Under the pieces are notes generated by a model that worked only from the letters and a program-made list of their open reading frames with translations, made no database searches and was not told the origin of the DNA. Of a stretch of 5,951 nt of DNA, positions 1 through 5,951 are shown one piece after another. Numbering within the stretch: the stretch's first letter is position 1; each line of letters starts with the position of its first letter. The stretch is from Alphaproteobacteria bacterium (GTDB taxonomy: Bacteria; Pseudomonadota; Alphaproteobacteria; Micavibrionales; UBA1664), in the NCBI GenBank assembly GCA_002401195.1, contig NVSI01000009.1, positions 7,328 to 13,278 of the forward strand, in the 5' to 3' direction. The position numbers were made by a program, and so were the translations under genes.

Positions 1-1680
1 TTCAACACCCTTTTTAACACCAGGGATATATTCCTTAGGAACATTACCACCAACAACAGTATCAGTGAATGCAAAATTAATTTTCTCGCCTGTCTCTTCA
101 TCAACTTCAGTCGACGGTTTGAACTGCATAATAACGCGCGCAAACTGACCTGAACCACCCGATTGTTTCTTGTGAGTGTAATCAATTTCGACTTCTTTCG
201 TGATTGTTTCACGATACGCAACCTGAGGAGCGCCAATATTGGCCTCAACTTTAAATTCACGTCTCATACGATCAACCAAAACGTCCAAGTGCAATTCGCC
301 CTGACCCTTCATGATTGTTTGACCAGATTCATGGTCAACAGACACAGAGAATGACGGATCTTCCGCAGCCAAACGTTGCAAGGCTATACCCATTTTTTCT
401 TGGTCAGCTTTCGTTTTTGGCTCAACAGCAATCTCGATCACTGGGGCCGGAAATTCCATACGCTCAAGAATAATTTGATTATTGATATCACACAAAGTAT
501 CACCCGTTGTTGAAACCTTCATTCCAACCAAAGCAACAATATCACCCGCACGCGCAACCTTAATTTCTTCACGGTTATTTGAGTGCATCAATAACATACG
601 ACCAACGCGCTCGCGCTTGTCCTTAACAGAATTTTGAACATATGAACCCGATTCAAGAACACCTGAGTAAATACGCACGAACGTCAATGAACCAACAAAT
701 GGGTCATTCATAATCTTAAACGCCAAACCAGAAAACGGTTCATCGACAGAAATTTTACGCTCAAGTGGCTCGCCAGAGTCAACGTCCACACCCTTCATTG
801 CAGCAACATCCAACGGAGATGGCAAGAAGTCAGCAACAGCATCCAACATTGGCTGAACACCTTTGTTTTTAAACGCTGAACCACAAAGCATCGGCACAAA
901 ATCACCAGCAATCGTTCCCTTACGGATACACGCTTTTAACGTTGCAATATCAGGTTCACTACCATCAAGGTACGCCTCCATCGCCGCATCATCTTGATCA
1001 ACAGCAACTTCAATTAATTTTTCGCGATATTCTTTGGCCTTATCGAGAAGGTCAGCTGGAATTTCTTCCTCATGGAATGACGCACCCAATGTTTCAGCAT
1101 CCCAAACGATCGCCTTCATTTTCAACAAATCAACAACGCCAGAGAAATGATCTTCGGCGCCGATTGGAAGTTGAATAACGATCGGTGTCGCACCAAGGCG
1201 ATCAACCATCATTTTTTCACAATTATAAAAGTCAGCGCCGATTTTATCCATTTTATTGACAAAAACCATACGCGGAACATCATACTTATCGCCCTGACGC
1301 CAAACTGTTTCAGTCTGAGGCTCAACACCCGCATTCGCATCCAAAACAGCAACTGCGCCATCAAGAACACGCAATGAACGTTCAACCTCAATCGTGAAGT
1401 CAACGTGACCTGGTGTGTCAATAATGTTGTAACGCAACCGGTTACCATTTTCAGGATGTTCCCAGAATGTCGTTGTCGCCGCAGACGTAATCGTAATACC
1501 ACGCTCTTGCTCTTGCTCCATCCAATCCATCGTGGCCGCGCCATCGTGAACTTCACCAATTTTATGAGACTTACCTGTATAGTACAAAATACGTTCCGTA
1601 CATGTGGTCTTACCCGCATCAATATGCGCCATAATTCCGAAGTTACGGTAGTCTTCTAATGGTATGATTTCTTCTGACAT
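1..1680 (-). CDS. fusA: Translation elongation factor G (EF-G), C-terminus cut off by window edge
   Basis: EF-G is the cytoplasmic GTPase that moves tRNAs and mRNA through the ribosome and, with RRF, splits post-termination ribosomes. The start at 1678-1680 is preceded by AGGA at 1688-1691, seven bases away. The frame is open for 560 codons to the window edge; the family is usually about 690, so domains G, II, III and the start of IV are present, and the rest of IV and V lie outside. The GTPase motifs are intact: P-loop AHIDAGKTT (residues 18-26), switch I RGITI (60-64), DTPGH (88-92), NKMD (142-145) and SAF (268-270). The domain III motif GELHLDV is at 461-467 and the domain IV motif [11 protein letters not shown] starts at 506. 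It is the third gene of the minus-strand str operon, 30 bases after rpsG. I saw no frameshift or missing catalytic residue. The identification is secure. Confidence 0.98.
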   Translation of the reverse strand, partial: MSEEIIPLEDYRNFGIMAHIDAGKTTCTERILYYTGKSHKIGEVHDGAATMDWMEQEQERGITITSAATTTFWEHPENGNRLRYNIIDTPGHVDFTIEVERSLRVLDGAVAVLDANAGVEPQTETVWRQGDKYDVPRMVFVNKMDKIGADFYNCEKMMVDRLGATPIVIQLPIGAEDHFSGVVDLLKMKAIVWDAETLGASFHEEEIPADLLDKAKEYREKLIEVAVDQDDAAMEAYLDGSEPDIATLKACIRKGTIAGDFVPMLCGSAFKNKGVQPMLDAVADFLPSPLDVAAMKGVDVDSGEPLERKISVDEPFSGLAFKIMNDPFVGSLTFVRIYSGVLESGSYVQNSVKDKRERVGRMLLMHSNNREEIKVARAGDIVALVGMKVSTTGDTLCDINNQIILERMEFPAPVIEIAVEPKTKADQEKMGIALQRLAAEDPSFSVSVDHESGQTIMKGQGELHLDVLVDRMRREFKVEANIGAPQVAYRETITKEVEIDYTHKKQSGGSGQFARVIMQFKPSTEVDEETGEKINFAFTDTVVGGNVPKEYIPGVKKGVE

Positions 1681-1710
1681 CTTATAATCCTAAATTAACT
1701 TTTTAATGTT

Positions 1711-2259
<549 letters not shown>

Positions 2260-2643
2260 CTATTTACCTTTCTTAGCACCGTAACGTGAACGTGAGTTCT
2301 TACGGTCTTTAACACCCTGTGTATCCAACGTACCGCGGATCACTGTATAACGCACACCCGGCAAATCTTTTACGCGACCACCGCGAACAAGAACAACGGA
2401 GTGTTCCTGCAAATTGTGACCTTCACCCGGGATATAACAAATAACTTCATAGCCCGTTGTTAAACGAACCTTCGCAACCTTACGAAGCGCGGAGTTAGGC
2501 TTCTTAGGTGTTGTTGTGTAAACACGTGTACAAACGCCACGACGTTGCGGACATTCTTTCAATGCACGGTTTTTCTTGGCCTTCATTGCCTTTTTCCCGC
2601 CGACGGCGCGAGGCTTTCTAATAAGTTGTTGTATCGTTGGCAT
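2260..2643 (-). CDS. rpsL: 30S ribosomal protein S12
   Basis: S12 sits at the decoding centre of the 30S subunit and contributes to codon-anticodon proofreading. The product is 127 residues. The family core is all present: [21 protein letters not shown] (31-51), [15 protein letters not shown] (71-85) and [12 protein letters not shown] (88-99). The positions equivalent to E. coli Lys43 and Lys88 are both Lys (47 and 92), so the known streptomycin-resistance substitutions at those sites are absent. Asp93 corresponds to the residue that is methylthiolated in E. coli. The N-terminal stretch between RKPR and CPQ is 18 residues, against 14 in E. coli S12, and is very Lys-rich. The usual YHVIRG reads YTVIRG here. 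The ATG is supported by AAGGAG at 2652-2657, eight bases upstream. It is the first visible gene of the str operon. Confidence 0.98.
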   Translation of the reverse strand: MPTIQQLIRKPRAVGGKKAMKAKKNRALKECPQRRGVCTRVYTTTPKKPNSALRKVAKVRLTTGYEVICYIPGEGHNLQEHSVVLVRGGRVKDLPGVRYTVIRGTLDTQGVKDRKNSRSRYGAKKGK

Positions 2644-2651
2644 ACGCCGAA

Positions 2652-2657
2652 CTCCTT
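2652..2657 (-). promoter_or_regulatory. Ribosome-binding site of rpsL
   Basis: Read on the minus strand this is AAGGAG, a near-perfect Shine-Dalgarno eight bases before the rpsL ATG. It fixes the rpsL start and is the strongest ribosome-binding site in the window, as expected for a highly expressed ribosomal protein gene. Confidence 0.85.
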
Positions 2658-2666
2658 TTTATCTCT

Positions 2667-2695
2667 TTTATGGATAGCGCTAAAAACCACATCAA
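2667..2695 (-). promoter_or_regulatory. Candidate promoter of the rpsL-rpsG-fusA operon
   Basis: On the minus strand TTGATG (2690-2695) and CATAAA (2667-2672) are separated by 17 bases and each match the sigma-70 consensus at four of six positions. Transcription would start near 2660, giving a leader of only about 17 bases that includes the AAGGAG. The spacer contains the 8-base palindrome TAGCGCTA (2675-2682). The match is modest for an operon expected to be strongly expressed, so a different promoter further upstream remains possible. This is inference from sequence alone. Confidence 0.3.
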
Positions 2696-2769
2696 TACCC
2701 GCAAATCAAGTGTTATTCGCGAAAAAGATGAATTTTTTAGGAAATGATGTTTGCTGATAAAGCCTCGTC

Positions 2770-2798
2770 GATAAAGGCCGACAATTTGGTCGGTTATC
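2770..2798. repeat. Inverted repeat / bulged hairpin in the divergent spacer
   Basis: GATAA (2770-2774) and CCGAC (2778-2782) can pair with GTCGG (2789-2793) and TTATC (2794-2798). This gives ten base pairs with a three-base bulge (AGG) on one side and a six-base loop. No T-run follows on either strand, so it does not look like an intrinsic terminator. The heptamer GATAAAG occurs at 2756-2762 and again at 2770-2776, 14 bases apart. It could be a protein-binding site or a leader structure if rpsL transcription starts further upstream. The function is unknown. Confidence 0.4.
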
Positions 2799-2987
2799 TA
2801 TCAAAGAGGAATCAAGAGCTGGACATCAATTACCATCCGATTCATTCGTTCCCGCGGGTTATACGCTTTTACCCACAGCCTCGTCAAGGAAAAAATGAAG
2901 AAAGAGTTAAACTATTCCAAAACAAACCCAGCAAGGCATCGCAACGACCTAAAACACCGTTGCCAGATTCGCCTTTTCATAATTTTA

Positions 2988-3020
2988 TTGACACGAACAA
3001 ACTCAGCCCTTACTTAATAT
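2988..3020 (+). promoter_or_regulatory. Candidate promoter of the helical-repeat gene
   Basis: A perfect -35 hexamer TTGACA lies at 2988-2993. The -10 is less clear: CTTAAT (3013-3018, 19-base spacer, four of six consensus positions) or TAATAT (3015-3020, 21-base spacer). Both spacers are longer than the ideal 17. Transcription would start roughly 20 bases before the ATG at 3048. The weak spacing and the palindrome overlapping the -10 suggest a regulated rather than constitutive promoter, which is inference. Confidence 0.4.
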
Positions 3021-3029
3021 GTACATATT
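3016..3029. promoter_or_regulatory. Perfect 14-base palindrome, candidate operator
   Basis: AATATGTACATATT is its own reverse complement over all 14 bases. It overlaps the candidate -10 region and ends six bases before the Shine-Dalgarno of the gene at 3048. A dyad at this position is where a dimeric repressor would block RNA polymerase. No regulator gene is visible in the window, and the AT-rich composition makes a chance palindrome less improbable, so the operator role is a proposal. Confidence 0.4.
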
Positions 3030-3034
3030 CAAAT

Positions 3035-3039
3035 GGGAG
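3035..3039 (+). promoter_or_regulatory. Ribosome-binding site that fixes the start of the helical-repeat gene
   Basis: GGGAG lies eight bases before the ATG at 3048. The upstream in-frame ATG at 3033 overlaps this element and has no Shine-Dalgarno of its own, so 3048 is the better start and the product is 440, not 445, residues. Confidence 0.75.
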
Positions 3040-3047
3040 ATTTAATA

Positions 3048-4370
3048 ATGACAGATTCAAATACAGCAAACCTTGCCAAAAATGATTGGGCCGCAGCCGT
3101 CCTTGACGTGCCAACAATGTTGCTCAAAGACCGTTATGCACTCATAGACAAACTCCCAAGAATCATCGAGAAATCTCCACAATTTGGCCTCGCGCTCACG
3201 GCAAAACTTGCCACAGACAAAAACGAGAAGATCGCCACAGGAATAGCATACAAACCTCTCAGCATTTTAAATTCAAAACCAGACGTCGCCTTTGACATGG
3301 CCCGCGCAATTACAATCCCTGTAAAAGGCTCAAGATATTCAAAGGCGCCAGAAACACTTTCAAAATACATCACAAGCTTCTTCAGAAAAGACGTAAAAAA
3401 ATCCACGAAATTGGCGCATGACATTTTAACAAAAAATGATAGCGGCCTCTCCGACATCTTCGCCGATAAGCTTAACGATATAGCCACAATCGCCCACCAA
3501 CATAACCCCACACAAACAAACCCAGTCTTTAAATTAGCCAAATCCGTCATAACGCAAGACAAAAAGACCGCGAAAAAAATTTTAGAGCACCTCCCCACAC
3601 TCGCCGCCATTGATGCAAAAAGAAGCATGGAATTGGTCGAATATATTTTGCACTCAGAAACAGGAAAACCAACACTTATTGAAACACTGAAAGAAATCGC
3701 CAACCAACTTCCTATAATTGCGTCACTGGATAAAGAGCGCGCCTTTGAGCTGATGGGCGAGCTTTCTGATTACAGGAACATACCCAATCATCACAAAGGC
3801 GACCACGCCGAGGTCAAAAGCTGGTACACCTATGTTACATCAAACACCATCGATCAAATCGGTGCCCTAGCTCAATATGACGAAGACCGCGCGTTTGCAT
3901 TTGCTGAACAGCTCGTAAACGGTACAGAGCATTGGAAAACGGCCAACCTTATGAACACTCAAATCTGGTCACTGTCCAAAGTGAACACGCCGCGCGCCAT
4001 CGACCTATGCAAAAAATATATAGATACAGACCCTGACGGCAGGGCAGCCATCAATGCACTCTCTGCTCTATCGCGTCAATCAAGATCAAAACGCATCACT
4101 GTGATGATCGACCAAGTGATCTCTACAAACGACCAAACAACAATCAAAGCGCTCGCCGAAGCCTTGGCCGACAAAAAATTATCAGGATCCCCAAAAGCGA
4201 AAAAAGAAGAATGGGCACAAATCGCGTACCAAACAATGTCCCAACTGGATAACCACTATAGCGATGAAGAACAAATAATAACAGGCCTCGCCAAACTTTC
4301 AGACAAAGCGCCCAACGCCGCCCGATCAAAGATGGTTGGCGCGCTCGGAAAAATGGGCCTTACTCTTTAA
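3048..4370 (+). CDS. Uncharacterised alpha-helical repeat protein, 440 residues
   Basis: I do not recognise a named family. The protein starts MTDSNTANLAKNDW and has no signal peptide, no membrane segment and only one cysteine (Cys321), so it should be a soluble cytoplasmic protein. It is strongly helical and contains a loose repeated motif of the form D-x-x-R-A-x-x-L followed by a helix: KPDVAFDMARAI (near 77-88), DKKTAKKILEHL (171-182), DAKRSMELVEYIL (189-201), DKERAFELMGEL (228-239), DEDRAFAFAEQL (278-289) and NTPRAIDLCKKYI (313-325). The copies are spaced irregularly, some about 35 to 50 residues apart. This looks like an alpha-alpha superhelix of the HEAT, ARM or TPR type, which usually acts as a protein-binding scaffold; that role is inference. 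No catalytic motif is visible. Codon use favours C- and A-ending codons and is unlike the AT-rich genes after it. It has its own promoter and ribosome-binding site and no terminator after the stop. Confidence 0.85.
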   Translation: MTDSNTANLAKNDWAAAVLDVPTMLLKDRYALIDKLPRIIEKSPQFGLALTAKLATDKNEKIATGIAYKPLSILNSKPDVAFDMARAITIPVKGSRYSKAPETLSKYITSFFRKDVKKSTKLAHDILTKNDSGLSDIFADKLNDIATIAHQHNPTQTNPVFKLAKSVITQDKKTAKKILEHLPTLAAIDAKRSMELVEYILHSETGKPTLIETLKEIANQLPIIASLDKERAFELMGELSDYRNIPNHHKGDHAEVKSWYTYVTSNTIDQIGALAQYDEDRAFAFAEQLVNGTEHWKTANLMNTQIWSLSKVNTPRAIDLCKKYIDTDPDGRAAINALSALSRQSRSKRITVMIDQVISTNDQTTIKALAEALADKKLSGSPKAKKEEWAQIAYQTMSQLDNHYSDEEQIITGLAKLSDKAPNAARSKMVGALGKMGLTL

Positions 4371-4372
4371 TT

Positions 4373-4660
4373 GCAAACACGATCGCAAAAGCAATAGAGC
4401 GTATTTTAAGTGGTGCAGATCTATTAAAGTGGACTCAAGATACATTAAAGAAATTTAATAATGAACCAGAAAAAATTAATAATTCTCCAGATACCGCCCC
4501 TTCTAAAAGGCTGCTAGGAAAAACAAATTACAAAAAAACCGTTCACGGACCTAATATTGCCGAAGAGATCGGCCTAGATAAAATTAGAGATATTTGTCCT
4601 AACTTTGATCAATGGCTAGTTGAAATTGAGAGTTTAATACCGAATGAAACAAAAATGTAA
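4373..4660 (+). pseudogene. 5'-truncated gene fragment, about 95 codons, no start codon
   Basis: A frame different from that of the preceding gene is open from just after its stop to the TAA at 4658-4660 and encodes protein-like sequence. It begins ANTIAKAIERILSGADLL, passes KRLLGKTNYKKTVHGPNI (near residues 43-60) and ends FDQWLVEIESLIPNETKM. There is no ATG, GTG or TTG in this frame between the upstream TGA at 4265-4267 and the final codons, so it cannot be expressed normally as it stands. Candidates are the C-terminal remnant of a gene truncated by a rearrangement near 4371, a former extension of the helical-repeat protein separated by a frameshift, or a gene with an unusual start such as ATT at 4370. 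The 17-base overlap with the HNH-like gene suggests the intact ancestor formed a translationally coupled pair with it. I do not recognise the family. Composition is AT-rich like the downstream gene. Confidence 0.5.
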
Positions 4661-5396
4661 TTACTGCCATCAAGAATGTAAATTAATTCAGGCTCATATT
4701 ATACCCAAAGGCTTTTTAAAAGGATCAGAGAGCAACAGTATTAAAGATAAAGGCTTTCTTGAGGTCTCAACAGAAATCCACTATACAAAGAACAGACCTA
4801 TAGGTCCATATGATCAAAATATTCTTTGTGCCACATGTGATAATATAATCGGTGATTATGATGGTTATGCAAAGACTCTCCTTATAGATGAAATATCAAA
4901 ATATAAAGATGGCAGGAAACCTTGTTATATTTTTCCATCCGTACAAGTGGATTATACCAAGTTAAAAAAATTCTTTATATCCTTAATATGGAGAGCTTCG
5001 ATTTCCAAGAGGGACGAGTATGCTCGAGTAACACTTGGACCATATGAGGATATAGCACTTAAATGTTTAAAAGATGATATTGATTTACGGGATGATATTT
5101 TCTCGGTTCTTATTTTTAAAGATGCTCCCAATATTAAATATCAAGATGTGATCTCTTTTACAGCCAGTAAGTTAGCAGGAAAACGAGCATACAAAATTCA
5201 TTTTTCTGGCTATCAAATAACAATTGTACCAAAATCAATAGATATGACGTGGAGTATAAAAAACGGCACAATGTCACCTGCGGATCTTTTTCTCAAGAAA
5301 GATCAAGCACTCATAATTCCAGAAGTTGACATTGACGTTTCAGGGAAGGATCAGATGATTATCAAAATTTATTTGAAATTAAGGATGAAACAATAG
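4644..5396 (+). CDS. HNH-like zinc-binding protein of unknown function, 250 residues
   Basis: The N-terminus carries a treble-clef/HNH-like signature: CNYC (Cys5, Cys8), AHIIP (His18), then QNILCATCDN (Asn59, Cys62, Cys65) followed by GDYDGYAKTLL (70-80). The four cysteines should bind one zinc. His18 and Asn59 occupy the places of the catalytic His and Asn of HNH nucleases, but the final His/Asn is not clearly conserved, so nuclease activity is uncertain. The next part, FFISLIWRASISKRDEY (110-126) then LGPYED (131-136), matches from memory a widespread family of uncharacterised bacterial proteins with CxxC-HIIP-CxxC N-termini. The C-terminal 100 residues are mainly beta-prone. The ATG overlaps the end of the truncated upstream frame by 17 bases and has only a weak GAGAG (4628-4632) eleven bases upstream, so translational coupling is likely. 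The AT-rich composition and scattered family distribution suggest horizontal transfer. A role in defence against foreign DNA is possible but unproven. Confidence 0.8.
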   Translation: MKQKCNYCHQECKLIQAHIIPKGFLKGSESNSIKDKGFLEVSTEIHYTKNRPIGPYDQNILCATCDNIIGDYDGYAKTLLIDEISKYKDGRKPCYIFPSVQVDYTKLKKFFISLIWRASISKRDEYARVTLGPYEDIALKCLKDDIDLRDDIFSVLIFKDAPNIKYQDVISFTASKLAGKRAYKIHFSGYQITIVPKSIDMTWSIKNGTMSPADLFLKKDQALIIPEVDIDVSGKDQMIIKIYLKLRMKQ

Positions 5397-5449
5397 AACT
5401 TTATAAAAATAATTTTTTTAATTCTAAGCTATGACCTACTTTAAAATAG

Positions 5450-5474
5450 AAAAAAGGCCAGTTAGGCCTCTTTT
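5450..5474. terminator. Bidirectional intrinsic terminator
   Basis: AGGCC (5455-5459) and GGCCT (5465-5469) form a five-base-pair stem with loop AGTTA. On the plus strand it is followed by C and TTTT (5471-5474), ending transcription of the HNH-like gene about 55 bases after its stop. On the minus strand it is followed by five further T residues (A-run 5450-5454), a slightly better terminator for leftward transcription. The A-run and T-run can extend the pairing. Confidence 0.65.
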
Positions 5475-5492
5475 CCTAATTCAATATCTTTT

Positions 5493-5588
5493 TTAGTTAA
5501 TATCTTTCATATCGTCCGAAAGAAGTTTTGCCTCTATATAACTATAAACCCGACATATTGAAGAGTAAAATTTGACTTTATGAGTCAT
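5493..5588 (-). CDS. Possible 31-residue micro-ORF ending at the terminator
   Basis: On the minus strand an ATG at 5586-5588 opens a 31-codon frame starting MTHKVKFYSSICRVYSYIEA and ending SDDMKDIN, with TAA at 5493-5495. It stops about 20 bases before the leftward arm of the terminator at 5450-5474, the arrangement expected of a real gene end. Against it, there is no Shine-Dalgarno, it is very short, and it overlaps the first codons of the plus-strand ORF at 5580. It could be a remnant of a longer gene or chance. Confidence 0.15.
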   Translation of the reverse strand: MTHKVKFYSSICRVYSYIEAKLLSDDMKDIN

Positions 5589-5825
5589 TATTTGATAAAA
5601 GAGACTATGAATTTAGTTTCGTCAATATTTAACAAGCCCGCTTTACCTGAAAAGATAAGGGATAAATCAGATAATCACCCAGTAACTATTGGGCAAGCAA
5701 CTATTGGTTTAATGGTTGGATTAGCTTTTTATACGGCTGGTGTTCACGGCAGTGAAATTAAATCATATGTTACGGGACAAAACGAAAGCACAATTTCGAA
5801 TTCTGTGGTGGCTCCTCGACCTTAG
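5580..5825 (+). CDS. Small putative single-span membrane protein, 81 residues
   Basis: I recognise no family. The sequence has a charged N-terminal part (KPALPEKIRDKSDNH, about residues 19-33), one hydrophobic segment VTIGQATIGLMVGLAFYTAGV (about 35-55) long enough to cross the membrane, and a polar Ser/Asn-rich tail ending VVAPRP. The start is uncertain. The ATG at 5580 has only GAAGAG 14 bases upstream, and the in-frame ATG at 5607, giving 72 residues, has AAGAG very close to it. The gene lies after the terminator at 5450-5474 and so should be a separate transcription unit, though I see no clear promoter. Its last 56 bases overlap a minus-strand frame entering from the right edge, so at most one of the two may be real over that stretch. 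Composition is AT-rich like the HNH-like gene. Confidence 0.5.
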   Translation: MSHYLIKETMNLVSSIFNKPALPEKIRDKSDNHPVTIGQATIGLMVGLAFYTAGVHGSEIKSYVTGQNESTISNSVVAPRP

Positions 5826-5951
5826 AGCTATCCTCACTTAAGATTAAGCAATATTCATCATCTTCTGGATTTCTCGGTGTTTGCGCTTGAGGATTTACAT
5901 CATCTCCCCCTGATACTGCGACCATTGAAGCAATACCGCCGGCAATCATAG
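5770..5951 (-). CDS. Minus-strand ORF entering from the right edge, possibly partial
   Basis: The minus strand is open from the window edge to a TAA at 5770-5772. The first ATG visible is at 5947-5949, giving 59 residues; a longer gene beginning outside the window is equally possible. It starts MIAGGIASMVAVSGGDD, a short hydrophobic stretch, continues with an acidic polar region (NPEDDEY, SEDSSKVEEP) and ends LCFRFVP. No family is recognised. The plus strand has stops in this stretch after 5825, which makes this frame the only candidate gene for 5826-5951. It converges on and overlaps the small membrane-protein ORF by 56 bases. The terminator at 5450-5474 could serve leftward transcription from here, though it is 300 bases away. 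Confidence 0.35.
   Translation of the reverse strand, partial: MIAGGIASMVAVSGGDDVNPQAQTPRNPEDDEYCLILSEDSSKVEEPPQNSKLCFRFVP

Larger units (their letters stand above)
2644..3047. other. Divergent intergenic region between rpsL and the helical-repeat gene
   Basis: This spacer of about 400 bases separates the minus-strand str operon from the plus-strand gene at 3048. In many bacteria the rpoBC genes lie directly upstream of rpsL; here a divergent gene does, so any rpoC-rpsL linkage is broken. I see promoter and ribosome-binding elements at both ends and a bulged hairpin at 2770-2798. A 113-codon open frame (2744-3085) runs through it but does not look like a gene. I found no tRNA or rRNA. Confidence 0.6.

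Noticed and set aside
1209..1622. 137-codon minus-strand open frame
   Set aside because: It is an out-of-frame reading of fusA, whose own frame contains all GTPase motifs in this stretch.
2660..3030. tRNA, CRISPR or insertion sequence in the divergent spacer
   Set aside because: No cloverleaf, no regularly spaced repeats, no transposase fragment and no terminal inverted repeats were found.
3033..3047. Alternative start ATG at 3033 for the helical-repeat gene
   Set aside because: It overlaps the GGGAG that serves the ATG at 3048 and has no Shine-Dalgarno itself.
2744..3085. 113-codon plus-strand open frame in the spacer upstream of the helical-repeat gene
   Set aside because: It has no properly spaced Shine-Dalgarno, has low-complexity Pro/Lys/Asn-rich sequence, runs through the candidate promoter and palindrome, and overlaps the better supported gene start at 3048.
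3134..3703. 189-codon minus-strand open frame
   Set aside because: It lies entirely opposite the helical-repeat gene; its hydrophobic Ser/Phe/Ala-rich composition is what the antisense of a Lys/Glu/Ala-rich helical protein gives.
4371..4390. TTGC ... GCAA as a terminator after the helical-repeat gene
   Set aside because: Only four base pairs, no T-run; not a credible terminator.

Overview
The window looks like chromosomal DNA from a moderately AT-rich alphaproteobacterium. The order is not settled; deep-branching groups such as Rhodospirillales-, Holosporales- or Micavibrio-like bacteria would fit. The assignment rests on remembered family sequences: S7 opens [10 protein letters not shown] and ends with a short tail at FAHFRW, S12 carries the [11 protein letters not shown] form, and EF-G carries [14 protein letters not shown].

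Left half (1-2643, minus strand): three genes of the str operon in the order rpsL (S12), rpsG (S7), fusA (EF-G). fusA runs off the left edge after 560 codons. rpsL and rpsG are 3 bases apart, and rpsG and fusA are 30 bases apart. This is core translation machinery: two 30S proteins plus the translocase. The oddity is S7, which carries an acidic Ser/Gly-rich insertion of about 25 residues, and to a lesser extent S12, which is about 4 residues longer near its N-terminus.

Middle (2644-3047): a spacer of about 400 bases between the divergent rpsL and a plus-strand gene. It holds the rpsL ribosome-binding site and a weak promoter candidate, a bulged hairpin, and on the plus strand a perfect TTGACA followed by a perfect 14-base palindrome just upstream of the next gene's Shine-Dalgarno. 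The gene at 3048-4370 encodes a 440-residue soluble alpha-helical repeat protein of unknown function.

Right half (about 4371-5951): base composition and codon use change abruptly to AT-rich. Two bases after the helical-repeat gene stops, a different frame stays open for about 95 codons with protein-like sequence but no usable start codon. I read this as the 3' part of a gene whose 5' end is missing. It overlaps by 17 bases a 250-residue protein with an HNH-like zinc-binding N-terminus (CxxC, AHIIP, NILCxxCDN). A bidirectional terminator hairpin follows, then a small single-span membrane protein gene, and a minus-strand ORF entering from the right edge and overlapping its 3' end. This part looks like an acquired or rearranged accessory segment beside the str operon. 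The most interesting material is the truncated-gene/HNH pair, the palindrome-controlled helical-repeat gene, and the S7 insertion. No known defence, CRISPR or transposon system can be named from the sequence alone.
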